Shown here: piece by piece, positions 43,132 to 54,966 of the stretch
How positions within the stretch are numbered: the stretch's first letter is position 1
Layout: every line of letters starts with the position of its first letter
Assembly (NCBI RefSeq): GCF_040958095.1
Contig: NC_091156.1
Coordinates: 20,814,675 to 20,878,674, forward strand
Direction of reading: 5' to 3'
From: Procambarus clarkii
Lineage: Eukaryota; Arthropoda; Malacostraca; Decapoda; Cambaridae
Length of the DNA stretch: 64,000 nucleotides
Made by a program: the position numbers and the translations under genes
Notes under the pieces: model-generated
The model's database searches: none
What the model was told of the DNA's origin: nothing
Seen by the model: only the letters and a program-made list of their open reading frames with translations

Positions 43132-43794
43132 TGTGATTTGACATGAAAAGGGTCGAACTGGGAAATATTGTGACACATCCAACGTGATCAGCTGTTTGAC
43201 GTAAACAAACAATATTACTGACTTTGACTAATGCCAATAATATACATGCATTTCATCATTTATATTATATAATTTAAAATATTATATTATTTATATGGTA
43301 ATTTGCATGTGAAAATGTGTATATAGAAATATATACATATTAAAATAACTTATCTTAAATGTTCTTAATAACTAAAATAATGCTTATTTTATTCAACATT
43401 TATACGTAAGAATAAGTATTGTATAATTATTTCGTAGGCATCACTCAGTAGCAATATTATTGATAAAGAACCAACGTCCAGGAGCCCGCTGGAGGCAGCT
43501 GCTCCAAACTCCACCAATGGGGAGACACGTGGACCACCTCCACGTTCCAACAATATATCTCCGTCGTTGGAATATTAACATGAAAATGCAATACTCCTAA
43601 CAATAATATACAATTTAATAAACTAACAATATTGCGCTCAATTTATAAGTAGATGAGAGTTTAAGTTCGGTGTTTTTAATACGTTAATATTCGTTTTCGT
43701 TGACTATGCGCACCCGTCGGGAAGTTAAGGGTGAGCTGTCAGTCGGTGTTGGAGCTGTGAGAGAGGAAGGTCGTTGTTGTGGTCACTCGTCGCT
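43132..43794. promoter_or_regulatory. Shared divergent promoter region of VPS50 and SSR4
   Basis: 663 bp lie between the two start codons. A CCAAT box is at 43514-43518. An arthropod-type initiator TCAGTC at 43739-43744, 51 bp before the SSR4 ATG, could mark its start site; GGTCG at 43769 matches a DPE but at +29 rather than +28. No TATA box is evident at the right distance. Transcription starts were not tested. Confidence 0.5.
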
Positions 43795-44147
43795 ATGAAG
43801 GCTTTCCTCGCTCTATTGGCTCTTATGGTGGCAGCCGCTGCTGGTGAGTCTATTGAATGGCGGATTTAAGGAAAACGTTACAAATTGTATGGTATAATTT
43901 AAGTTCATTAAGTTATTTATAACAGCCCTGGAGACCAAATATTTATTTCTAGCCGGGGAGACATACCATGGTAGGTTGTGATATTAATTTGTCATGTAGT
44001 GAGGCCCCATGAACCTTGATCCCTATGTCTCGACGCCGCGTGTGCTCGAGGCCCACCTCGCTGGCACCTGCCCGAGGCTCACCTCGCTGGCACCTGCCCG
44101 AGGCCCACTTCGCTGGCACCTGCCCGAGGCCCACTTCGCTGGCACCT

Positions 44148-44221
<74 letters not shown>

Positions 44222-47200
44222 TATACATATATATACATATATATACATATATATACATATATATACATATATATACATATATATACATATATACATATAT
44301 ATACATACATATATACATACATATACATACATATACATATATACATACATATACATACATATACATACATATACATACATATACATATATATACATATAT
44401 ATACATATATGCACTCTTGCAAAATGCCGTAGTTTCTAAATGTCACTTTAAAATTGCTAATAATTTTCTAAATCTCTTTAATAATTCAAATTATATTATT
44501 CATAAATGTTAACTTCTCATTAAGTTTTAAGTATTACCCCATTAAACTTGTAAATATTTCTCCTAATTATGTATGTTATGCCTGAAACAGTGTGTATTAG
44601 TGGCTTTATGTAACCATTTCTTGCCTCTGAATTCTCTACTATATCGTGTATCAAATGTATGTACTTGATATAAAATAAAATATTATTATAGACTGATCAT
44701 GTATCCCCCTTGACTCCTGTCTCGAGAGAATTTAAGTTTAGTTATACTGTAATTTGTTTCCTGGGGGACAGGCAGCCTGTGTATGTTTATACGTTAGGCT
44801 AGGGTATCGAGGTATCCTCCCGCTTCTCCAGGTCGAACTACTTGCCTTCCTCGAGATGCAACTTCACAATAGTTGACTAATTCCCAAGTACCCAATTTCT
44901 GCTAGGTGAAAGGAAACATGCCTAACCATTTCTGACCTGCTCAGGATTTGAGCCCGGGATTCTTAATTGTAAGTTTAAAACCAAACCAAGTGTACTAGCG
45001 AGACTTTGTAGTTCACCTACCCTGTCTTAACTTATCATACATTGAATGCTTTTGAGAGGATTTGTCCATTCTCTAATATAGTGACCAAAATTTAACAGCT
45101 GAGTGAGGCTTTACCAGAGCAAAATTTTATTGAAGGATAATGTTTGTTTCTATTGCCAATGCTTCTTTATATAATTCAGAAGTATCCTATTTGCTATATT
45201 TTGTCCATACATACTCAATTAGTTAGGTTTTAAATGATTCAGATGAATGTGGGTGGATGTATTATTATACAGTATCTAGGTTTTTATATTAAACATAATC
45301 AGTATGGCTTTGGTTCCCAAAATTACAGTACAGTATTAAATATTACCTCGACTGCAAATTTTTCAGGCGAAACCTGCACAGGAGCGCAGGTAGAAGCAGT
45401 GGGCTTTACTTCCCAGGATGCCACCATTGTAACAAAGATTGCATACATTGCTGATTTCACCCTCTCATGTTCTAATGGTGCAAAAGTGAGTTTCATCGTT
45501 GATGTCTTAGTGTGTGGGGAGGAGGGAAAGGAAGTTGTGATGTATTGGTTTCCCTAAAAATATAATTGATAGGTGCATTAAATTAATGGTAGATTGCATT
45601 TGTGTGGGTCAGATGCCAGTCTATTCGTACTCAAAATTACTACCTAGAGTAATCGCATATTTGTCATGTACGTATATATTATTGTCCAAGGAGTACAGTA
45701 CTTGTAAAGACAACAGACAAAAGCATACTTTTTCTTCAGAAATATAACAAAATTGCTGCATGCACAAATTTTGTGCATCTTTAATGTATTGGGGTACTGT
45801 AACTTTTTAGTCACTGATATTATATTTTAAGGCTAAAACCTTTGCCATTTTGACCCATGAAGTGTATGCTCATTTGAAAGCAATTCTTGGATAATATATT
45901 TTGTACCGGATTGTGCAATGGCAGTATGATACTGTGTAATGTGTGTTATTTAGCTGAAGATGGAACAATTTTTGATTTGTTTGCAGAACCTTAAGGAATG
46001 AAAACGCTTTCTTTAGTACCTTAGTATTTATACCATTGATAATTCCCTCCCTCAATTCACTAATCATCAATCATCCCGCCTCCCTCTTGCTTGCTTGTCC
46101 GGATTCCTTCTTAGTTCAGTTGTATTGTTCACAATTGATTTTATTTTTGGCAACGGGGGGGGGGGGTGAGGTGGTCATCCACCTCCTTACCAAATAGTAT
46201 GGTTCTAAAAGGAAGTTAATTGAAAGTAAATTATTTAATGTTTAAATTTGAGTTGCATTGGTGATATAATGAGTACATTTTGTCATCTGTAATGATTATT
46301 AAAAAAAATTATTCCATATTTAAATTTCTCGAGAGATAATTTAATTGTCTTTAATAAGCAAATTGTGTTCCTTTTTAGGATATTGCTATAATTAAAAAGT
46401 ATATTGTTAAACAAAGTACTGTACTGTATTTCAGTTTTAAGTAAGAATATTTGTCTTCCAGGACATTTCTCTGTATGCTGAAACTGTTGATGGCATCGTT
46501 GGAGTTGCTCGCTCAGTTGATGGTGTCAAGTACCAAGTAAGAAGTGCTGCTTTTACTGTACTAGTACAATTCACTAAAGCCATTTTTTCAATTTGCCATT
46601 TTAGACCTCATCGTCCTTTAGTGGGATTTTTACCAGAGAATTACTACTTGTATTTACAAACATTTTGCCTATTTTTGGCCATTTATCACAAAAGGATTGT
46701 GAGTTTACTTGATAAATTACAGAACATATCTTGATTTTGGAGGTTCCATTGTATATGCAGTACTGTATATATATATAAAATATTTTTAATATTTGTTTAA
46801 AAATATAAATTGTTCAATATTTAAACTTTTGACAATATGGATTATGCTAAATAGAAGTATGCATGTAGTCTCAGTTCAGTTAAACATGGGTGATAAGTCT
46901 GCCATTATTTTTGTTTATACAGTGGCACACAGGATTTTACCTCTGGTTTTTAAAAAGAAAAATCCGGATTCCATGGAAAACTTAATAAAATTAGGATCGT
47001 TGGTTCATCATGTAAAATAATTTTCATCAAATTGTATTTTTTTCTGTGAGGAGCCCCATCGGCTCCCTAAAGCTATCCAAACTGATATGTGCTATATTAG
47101 TTTGGGGTCATCAGTCACAAGTTATGTCTACCAGGAACCACGAACTAGAACTTGGTCCCCTCAGAGAGGCGCAGGGAGCAATAGCCTATGAGCACTTTAT

Positions 47201-50200
47201 ATTTAAAGTAAGTCATAATTGCCATCAATTGGGAAAGGACCTAGAAAGGTAGGTAGGCAAATCAAAACAGACCAGGTTTCCCTGTGCCAATCTGTGTCTG
47301 GTTACCCTGTGCAATCTACATCCCAAAAGATCAAAATAACTTCCCTAGAAAGAAACCAAACAAGCAACCCCATATGCGACTAGCATTTCCGCTCGTTAGC
47401 ATTATATGTAGGAGGGCGAGTGGTAACCGGCAACCCACCGTACCAGTTTTTGAACGATGTAAAACTGCCAGGCCGGAGGGAGGGAGAGGGGGAAGTGTCG
47501 GGAAGCCTCTGGGGGCTCAACTGACGCCCTCCAAGTAAATAAATGGAAAATCTGGACTAGGACCAAAACTATATAATCTGAATTTTTCCCCTGTACTATA
47601 CTATAGTTTGTCATTTTAAGGTTAGAAATTAATCATTTTTGTTTTATTTTTAGTTCTTTCTCTGTGAAACTTGAATTCTTGATTTAAGAAAGTATTATCA
47701 CTTGCACAGTCCGGCGTGCGCACCCCAGCCCACCCTATGGTCGGCCTGGTGTTTCCCATGAGCGTGCCCCCTCACTAAAATGTGTGTACTCTTTCAGTTT
47801 TATCACCTCAATTTTCGTGCTACGTCATTCATTTTGATATCAAATTGTTTACAATAGAATTCTCTAAAGAGGGATATGCATATACGTTAAAAAAAAAAAC
47901 AGGCGCGCTACCCATGGCAAACCAGAAAATCTGCCGAGCATTACCCCGTGAGTGAGCACCCATGCACTCACCTACAACACCTGTACCAAAATGTGTATAC
48001 TCTTTTTGCAGTTTTCACACCTCGATTTTCATGCTTCGTTGTTCATATTGGTATTATCAAATTGTTCGCAATAGAATTCTCTAAAGGGGTATGTGCATAG
48101 GTCAAAAAGCCCAGCGTGCCACCTACAACAAACCCGAAAATCGTTCGAGCGTTAACCGTGAACGTGCAACTGCACCAAAATGTGTATACTCTTTTCAGTT
48201 TTCTCACCTCAATTTTCATGCTACTTCATTCATTTTTGTATCAAATTGTTCATAATCTAAAGGTGTGCATTTTAAAACTAATCCTGTAATGGTCAGGGAA
48301 AAAATGGAATTTTAACAAATATTTACATTTTGGACGCAACATGCGTCCCCGCCAGACTTCTGTAGAGTTATTTATGGACGCAATATCCATCCCTGCCCAC
48401 CAAAAGTATTAAATAGATAAATATGAAAGGCAAGTTTTACCAAATGCATCAAAATGATAATTTCACCATCCTGCAATGTTGATTAAGACATCTGGCCCTC
48501 GGGACAGGAGCTAAGGGTTTGCCGTTTGGCAGCTGTAGAGGAAAACTACATCTGAGCATCCTGTTCAAGAATTGTCTAAAATTATGAATCGTAATGATTG
48601 ATAGTAAATTTTTAGAGATGTGAATAGAAAATAAATAGAAAACCACTCTTTAAAATATAATAGCTGGGAAAAGTTGGGTAGATTTCATTTAACATTAAAA
48701 AACACAATATACAGTATTGCAATGTTCATTTTGTGTATTTGATATTTAGTGGAAATATATTTAGCCTGGTATGCAGTTTTGGGGGCATATTTTCTCTTGT
48801 AAATTTTTGTAAATACTGGAGACGTAAATATATTTTTACTTAATGACGCCACTAGAAAAAGCAGGTCATGTTCCTACTGAAGATGTACCAAAAATATGTA
48901 CAGCAGCAAAAGGGTTCAATTTTATTTTTATTAAATTTTATGGCCATTATAACTTATAATGATCAACAAGATGTCTTTAGTTTTAATTCAACTTGTGTTA
49001 ATTGAGGATATAACTTTTTAGGTAAGCTGGGTTGAGGATGCAGCCACTGCAGCATCTGGTGAGCGCCCCATCAAGCTCTATGATGAGCAAGGTTATGCTG
49101 CTCTCAGGAAGGTAAACTAACTTATGCGGTCACATCAAAGATTTCTTCTAACTTGTCTATTAAAAGAAGCATAATTGGTTTTCAAGAAGTGTGAATATTT
49201 GTGCACAAAATTAATAAACCATTGTGTATCATCATCAAACCATCATAAATTGTGTAGTTAAAAAATAGAAGCAACAAGTGTGTTACAATGTGGTATAATT
49301 AATTTATTTAAGTAGCTGATAGGAAAGCTTTAAGGAAAGTGTACAGATTAATCTATTTTTGGCTAGTTAAAATAATCATCATAGACCTGGCACAGTGCAG
49401 TATTTAGTGGAAAGGCATCAAGAAAATAGAGGCATAATATATTTGACTTGCACTGTGTGCCCGCCAAACACACACCCAAACTACGACGTTGGTACAACGT
49501 TCAAACAAGTTTTAACACTTCCTAACCAGTTATAACAACCAATATAGCAAGTTGTAACAACGTTCTAATACGTCATAAATGCGTTATGCCAAGATGTAAC
49601 AACTTTATTACAAGTTGTAACAAGCGGAAAATGGAGACAGTTTCGGTTTGTGTTTCCCGGGTGTTCCTCGCTGAAATCCTCTGTGAATCTGGATGATATG
49701 TAGGAACCTTTGAATAGTTCTATAACAGATAGTGCTGCATAGCTATCCTGACTTGGCACTCTTTAGATAATAATTTGCATTAAAGTAGGTGAATGGTGAA
49801 ATTATATTTTTCTAGCAGTCTGTATAGTAAAACTGACAGCACTGAGTGTGTCATGAGTGGTCACTGGGATATAAATGGGTATTTTTGTTATAAAATACCT
49901 CAGAATTACCTCTAAATTACTCAAGAAATGTGGTGAAGATCAGTGTAACAGGGAAGAAACTTCCAAATAATTGTCTACGGTGTGATGCACCCTCACTATG
50001 TCCACGGGATAAAAATACACATTGGTAAAAATCTTACTTACTAACAAAACCCCCTACAATCATAACAATGATCTTGCCTCTTGACATTTACTTTAAGATC
50101 CAATACTCCCATTTTGATAGAAGCAAGGATTTACACCCACAATATGCTAGGCAAGAATTAACACTGGATGAAAGAAACTACAGTAAGCAAACAAACATTA

Positions 50201-51973
50201 AACTGCATGTACACCAGTACACCATCCTCTTGCAGTTCACTATCTAAATATGGAAATACAATTATTGAACTGTAAATTGCATCTAATATTTATAAAGTAA
50301 ACATAGAAACACGGTGGCAGATACAACAAAAAAAATAGAGGAAAATCATACAGGCAGAATTGATGAATCCTCACTCACAGGCAGTGAAGACCCAATAGAA
50401 TGTGCTCGTCTCTCCAGGCAGTGTTCTGTAAAAAGCTCATACTATAACCGCCAGTGTTTTCTAATGTATTATGCCCAAACACTTGAGAAAACATTCTATA
50501 AAATAACTAACCTTCTAGCTGCTTACTACTTAGTCAAGCACCAAGTTCAAATTCATAAATACAACCAGTAGTTTACATATTAAATACTTTATCATACTAC
50601 CAGCAGCTCTACACCAGTAGCACTCGACTGCCAACCTCTGTACTTTTTTTTTTTTTTGTAATTTCGTTGTTCTTATAAACAGACCCCCCTAGTTATTAGT
50701 GTAAAAAAGCAGTCGCAAATATACCTTTATATTCGATAAATTCTTTATAGTGTCTTGCTCGTGTACATATCTTTCAAAATTCTGTATACCTTTTTTAGGC
50801 TCAACGAGGGAACGAGGACACATCAACTGTACAAGCAATTGCTACCATCAATCTTTATCATCCAGTAAGTACAAGTGGTTGTAACCAGCTTTTGTATGAA
50901 GCATTTTCTGGGGAAGGGGGGCAAGTGGCTTCCTGAAGCTATATACAGTCCTGAGATGGTTCCCATCTACCTGGTCACATAACTGGGATGTGCCTACCAG
51001 ACCCCCTCACAGATGCGCAGGGAACTGTGACATTTTGCTACTTCATCGGGGAAGGCACCCAGAAAGTCGGCAGTCAGAACTAACCTTTGCTTGGTTTAAA
51101 AAGAGGCCAAAGCCTCAATATCTGCCTAATGCATCCCCCCCCCCCCATTAGGCAGATTTTGAGGATTTTTCAAGATATGATTGAATCTCTTGAAACTAGT
51201 TTGAACTTATTCACCCCGCCGCCTCCAATCATTTTTGGGGAAGGGGCTTGCCACATCCCAGGGTCTTGAGCTGTCAGTGTTTATGCTGATGAAGTTAGGG
51301 CCACCTAACTGCTGTAGTGGTTTCTGGGTCACCTCCCTTTCATGCAGGCTCCACTAAAGTCGCATGAACCTGGCTTGTAGATTGATTGGAGCTGCTTGTG
51401 CTTAGGGTTACCTTCCCATTAAGTTTCTTAGTGCTGCCCTTCCATTTCCAGGGTTATCTTCTCTGAAGTGTTAGAAGTTGGTCCCTTACAGGTCCTCCTC
51501 ACTTGTGGTGGTCCTTGCCCAGGGTGAGCCATGGGTTTTGCGACTTCTGTCCTAACCCAGGTCAGGTGCGACTTTGGCTGCCAGGGTGTATTGGTGGTAC
51601 GTGGGCTTCCTTCATCGCACTGAGGTCAGCTTTCACAGCACTGTAACCCAGGCTGTGTCAGTTTTTAGGTCCAGAAAGCATCTCTGGTGTCTAGTTGTTT
51701 TGCTTGATCCTTGCAGCTATACACCGAGATGGGAACGATCTTGGTGTATAGCTGCAAGGAGCCACTGGGGCTCTCTCAAAAATTGACATTTCATTACATT
51801 CAATGCTTTTTTTTTTTTTTTGCCTTTGTACCGGTACAGATTTTTCATACATACTCTTTCTATTTCAGGGTGCTTACCGAGGCCCTTGGGTCCAATCAGA
51901 GACCATGGCTATTGTTGCTGCTATCTTCATATACTATTATGCTCTCACACAAAAGACTAGGCTAATGGCTTAG
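43795..51973 (+). CDS. SSR4: SSR4, translocon-associated protein subunit delta (TRAP-delta), six coding exons
   Basis: TRAP-delta is a subunit of the ER translocon-associated complex that assists co-translational import. Coding exons: 43795-43843, 45367-45485, 46462-46536, 49022-49111, 50799-50864 and 51869-51973, all with GT/AG borders; together 504 bp, 167 residues plus TAG. Residues 1-17 ([17 protein letters not shown]) are a signal peptide. C20 and C51 match the conserved luminal cysteine pair. Exons 3-5 give the luminal beta domain ([38 protein letters not shown]). Residues 145-160 ([14 protein letters not shown]) form the membrane helix, followed by a short basic tail. Length is close to the human 173. 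The frame is intact, so it is probably functional. Assignment is by recognition. Confidence 0.93.
44047..44150. repeat. 26-bp minisatellite, four copies
   Basis: Unit GAGGCCCACCTCGCTGGCAC CTGCCC, four copies with C/T variants, in SSR4 intron 1, directly before a TA-rich microsatellite. Confidence 0.85.
44151..44410. repeat. Compound (TA)n and (ATACATAT)n microsatellite
   Basis: About 65 bp of pure TA, followed by ATATATAC/ATACAT blocks of changing period to 44410. Open frames here (IYIYI-type) are artefacts of the repeat. Confidence 0.95.
44808..45150 (-). mobile_element. Degenerate SINE and small LINE fragment in SSR4 intron 1
   Basis: 44808-45000 holds an old tRNA-type SINE on the minus strand (B-box-like CCGGGCTCAAATCC on the minus strand, CAGCAGAAATTGG-type core). 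45060-45150 (GTGACCAAAATTTAACAGCT) resembles part of the LINE fragment at 52900-52970. Confidence 0.45.
45486..46461 (+). other. SSR4: SSR4 intron 2
   Basis: GT-AG intron of 976 bp, AT-rich, with a G-run near 46156. Nothing else recognised. Confidence 0.8.
47040..47530 (+). mobile_element. SSR4: DIRS-derived short element (terminal repeat only) in SSR4 intron 3
   Basis: Starts TTTCTGTGAGGAGCCCCATC (5'-end type) and passes through the terminal repeat (CTACCAGGAACCACGAACTA, CCCCTCAGAGAGGC). It finishes with GCCGGAGGGAGGGAGAGGG and GGGAAGCCTCTGGGGGCTCA, the bases just before the ICR midpoint of full copies. There is no coding part, about 490 bp. Confidence 0.7.
47775..48275. repeat. Three-copy tandem repeat of about 200 bp in SSR4 intron 3
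   Basis: Copies start at about 47777, 47989 and 48177 with AAAATGTGT(G/A)TACTC, TTTTCA(C/G)...CACCTCAATTTTC and ATCAAATTGTT blocks. Parts between copies share AAAATC(T/G)...CGAGC. The last copy is shorter. Confidence 0.75.
48276..49021 (+). other. SSR4: SSR4 intron 3, distal part
   Basis: AT-rich with no recognised element. Two similar blocks (TTTGGACGCAACATGCGTCC and TATGGACGCAATATCCATCC) lie at 48332-48390. Confidence 0.5.
49112..50798 (+). other. SSR4: SSR4 intron 4 with AAGTTGTAACAAC-type repeat
   Basis: A 1.69-kb intron. At 49480-49625 short direct repeats of (C)AAGTTGTAACAAC, GTTATAACAACC and AGATGTAACAAC recur, an interspersed repeat I cannot classify. A T-run lies at 50646-50658. 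The rest is AT-rich and unremarkable. Confidence 0.5.
50893..51806 (+). mobile_element. SSR4: Internally deleted DIRS1-like element in SSR4 intron 5
   Basis: The 5' end at 50893 (TTCTGGGGAAGGGGGGCAAG) is followed by terminal-repeat blocks (CTACCAG, CCCTCACAGATGCGCAGG, GGCACCCAGAAAG). The 3' end at about 51806 is GGCTCTCTCAAAAATTGACA then TTTCATTACATTCAATGC, the 3' extension seen in all copies. About 910 bp, plus orientation, same sense as SSR4, no coding frame. It occupies nearly the whole intron. Confidence 0.75.
51709..51759. repeat. 22-bp hairpin in SSR4 intron 5
   Basis: CCTTGCAGCTATACACCGAGAT and ATCTTGGTGTATAGCTGCAAGG are complementary with one mismatch around a 7-nt loop (GGGAACG). 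Confidence 0.85.
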
Positions 51974-52118
51974 GTTGTAAAAAAAATGTTATATAAATGA
52001 TGTGAATAATCTTTATTTCTAGATCATGTTCTAGTAAGGATGTGTGTGAATGGGATGTATGATTTAAAGATATTTTGTACGTAAATATAAACATTGTTGT
52101 GAGATATGTTGAGATGGT

Positions 52119-52124
52119 AATAAA
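52119..52124 (+). terminator. SSR4: SSR4 poly(A) signal (AATAAA)
   Basis: AATAAA lies 146 bp after the SSR4 stop codon and is followed by a T-rich stretch (AAAGTTTTCTTTTGATGTT), which fits a cleavage and polyadenylation site. Confidence 0.65.
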
Positions 52125-52149
52125 TTCTCATATTAAACACTAAAGTTTT

Positions 52150-52559
52150 CTTTTGATGTTCCCAAGTACTGCACAAATGTGAGTGAAGCTGGTTGACACT
52201 AGGCATTTCAATTGAGGTACAGACTGGTGAGGGCAAGCTGGGAAATGTCATACTGAAGGATCTTTTGTTACCTATATCTTGCATGAATAGTGGAAATCTT
52301 CTTGATTTTGAGAGCATGCTACACTTTCCAATTTCAGAAAAGTGTAACATAGGTTCCTCGCACTTCTTTGTGGTCCTAAGGTGACAGTTTTCCATCTAGA
52401 ACAGCCCCTAAATCTCTCTCTCTCTCTGAATGTTTTGAAAGTTTTCTCACATAATTTCTAGATTGTGTATGTGGCCTGTTTTCTCCTATTCCTCATAACC
52501 AGTATGTGACATTTATTTACATTTAAGGTGATGAGGCCGCTCCTATTTATATCCACCCA
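52150..52559. other. Intergenic, nothing recognised
   Basis: No supported frame; a short (CT)n run lies near 52413-52427. Confidence 0.45.
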
Positions 52560-52975
52560 ATCTCATTCATATATATATGTCTAACCTACGAATTAAACAA
52601 TCGAGGGATCCTTCTTCTATTATGTTATGCGGTAATTGGTTCCACAAATCAACAGCCCTATTACCGAACAAGTATTTACCCAGGTCTTTCCTAGATCTAA
52701 ACTTATCCAATTTATACTCATTGTTTCATGTTCTGTCTTGTGTTAATACTTTTAATACCCTATTAATATTCCCTTTATGTCCATTCATCCACTTGCTCAT
52801 CTCTATCATGTCATTCATAAATCTTCGCCTTTTTAGAGAATGTAATTTAGCTTTTGTCAATCTTTCTTTCTTCGAGGCGTTCTAGTGAATTTATATCCAT
52901 TCTATAGTATGCTGACCAAAACTGTACAGCATAATCTAAATTGAGTCTAACCAGAGCAAGATACAGCTAAACACT
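52560..52975 (-). mobile_element. CR1-like LINE C-terminal fragment
   Basis: The minus strand reads LYLALVRLNLDYAVQFWSAY, then SLERLEERK and KRRRFMNDMIEMSKWMNGHK, and KYLFGNRAVDLWNQLP, the RT thumb and C-terminal domain of a CR1/jockey-type LINE. The 3' tail is not clear. Confidence 0.75.
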
Positions 52976-52992
52976 ATATATATACAGCTATA

Positions 52993-52993
52993 C

Positions 52994-53074
<81 letters not shown>
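52993..53074. repeat. (TA)n microsatellite
   Basis: About 80 bp of TA repeat between a LINE fragment and a SINE; it may represent the expanded tail of the minus-strand SINE. Confidence 0.9.
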
Positions 53075-53078
<4 letters not shown>

Positions 53079-53099
53079 ACACACACATGCACGCACGCG

Positions 53100-53310
53100 C
53101 GTTAGGCTTATATCCAGGCAACCCCATGGTCGAGCTACTGACCCTCCCCAGGATGCAACTCCACAACAAGCAGATCAACTCCTGGGTACTTATTTACTGC
53201 TAGGTGAACAGGATTATTAGGTAATAAATGCACGCAACCATTTCAGTCCCGCCCATAGTTCGAACTTGGAATTCCCGAGTGTAAGTCGGAAACAAACCCA
53301 ACTGGGGTTT
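53100..53310 (-). mobile_element. tRNA-type SINE
   Basis: On the minus strand, a head with B-box-like AGTTCGAACTATGG-type sequence is followed by the CAGCAGTAAATAAGTACCCA core. It is more diverged than the SINEs at 59128 and 62793. Confidence 0.6.
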
Positions 53311-54479
53311 AGCGGCTGCTCTTTTTGCGGTGTCTTGTGCTGGGTTTTCCTTGGCGGGACCTCATAAATAAACTTGTGGAACTTTATTCATTATCAGTGC
53401 TACATATCCTTCCCGGCTTTGTGCCTTTTTTTGATAATTACTTCAACCCGTCCTCACACTAGGCTGTTTATTGCAGTGGCCGTTCTACCCAGACACACTC
53501 ATCCGATTTTAAATTAAAACATTTTCACGCATCCGAGCAGACCGTCGTTGTCACCAATATTATTAATCACACCGCACCCGTGCCCCTCTCGGGAGTCACG
53601 AGAAAAAATATTTGTATAAAATCCATTTATTATCCGATCAACTTGGGAATAGTTTACAAATGTTTGCCATGAAATTTACGTTTTCTCTTATAGCCGAACA
53701 GCTTATTAAAGAGAACGTCGTGGCAGTGAATCATCGTGGTAAAACAATTGTATTATTGACACGACGAGTATAATCGACGTAGTTTTTATATATGTTGCCG
53801 GTCGAACGCATCCTTATGTGACCTTTAATACTTATGTTCTTATAGAACATTCTATTGCGAGCACATTGGTACAAAAATAAAATACATCGACAAAGTCAGG
53901 ACAGTGAATTGAATATACACTTTTCAAAGCGAGGTTCGCCGATATGCCGCCGCGGGTAACACTTCGGCCACTTCCCACACTGTTTTGGGTGGGCTACGAC
54001 ATTGAATCTATATTTATATGCATATGTCCGTGTAGAGAATTTTATTGCGATTCCAATGATACCACAGTTAGCGATGTAGGACAACTGTAGGCTTCGCAAC
54101 CATTAAGAGAGTGGAAACATTTTGTTGCTGTTTGGCGCTCTCGGCGAGTGATCTGAATAGTTTTTTATTTGGTGCTGATAGTCCTTATGCTTTGGCGGCA
54201 TTTTATAGGTATGTTCTTATAGACAATTTTATTGCGAACACAGTGATACCAAATTTAAATACGTGCGACTTCAATTATTGTCAGGACAGTCAAAAGAGTG
54301 TACACTTTTTCGGTCTTACCGCGTAGGCGCGCGAACCGCCGAAAGCGCTTAGGGCAAAGCGCATTTTTTTTTTGAACGCCGAGAGCGCGAAAGTGTTAAA
54401 AATTGGTTTGTTGTATATAAATAAATAAAATTTTTATGTATAATATTTATGTATAGTTAGGTGTATGTTAGATTAGATG

Positions 54480-54638
54480 TTTAGGTTCTGTTGGCGATTA
54501 TTTGTGTTTGAAGTACTGTACGTGGGTGAAGTATTTGTAGCAATCCATCCTCAGAGCGAGTCCATTCCATCCAGCAGTCGATCCCACAGACACATCAATT
54601 TTAACATACTGCTCATTCAAAACTACTTTTCTCAATTA

Positions 54639-54687
<49 letters not shown>

Positions 54688-54966
54688 TAGCATATTGTGC
54701 ACATTTAGGCACTGGTTAGGTTAGATGCTTATGTTCTGTTGCCGATTACTTGTATTTATAGCATGGGTGAAGTATTTCAACCTGTCCTTGAACCAAGTCT
54801 GTTCTATCCAGAGGTCGACCCCCAAAGATGCATTCATCAATTTTAGCATTGTTCATTCAAAATGGAACTTTGCCGAAATATAAATGAATATTGTTTATGT
54901 TAGCAGATTGTGCATATTTAGGCATTGGTTAGGTTAGGTGTTTTAGTTCTGTTGGCGATTATTTGT
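54480..54966 (+). repeat. Two direct copies of a ~240-bp unit with (ATT)n
   Basis: Both copies start near TTCTGTTG(G/C)CGATTA, pass CCAGTCGATCCC/GAGGTCGACCCC and the CATTCAAAA block, and end with TTTAGGCA(C/T)TGGTTAGGTTAG. The first contains an (ATT)n run of about 45 bp (54638-54683). A reversed third copy lies at about 56870-57070. Confidence 0.65.

Noticed and set aside
41740-43212. COG7 or another Golgi tethering subunit
   Set aside because: The order of motifs ([38 protein letters not shown]) and the later exon with VPEELKRDFVDEQTG fit VPS50 specifically.
43132-43212. Upstream VPS50 start at 43212 (MFVYVKQLITLD...)
   Set aside because: The 27 extra residues show no resemblance to the family start, and 43131 has a better start context; kept as probable 5' UTR.
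44009-44512. IYIYI/YMYVY open frames on both strands
   Set aside because: They are translations of a TA/ATACAT microsatellite inside SSR4 intron 1.
45234-45557. 107-residue single-exon gene
   Set aside because: It is SSR4 exon 2 (45367-45485) read with flanking intron.
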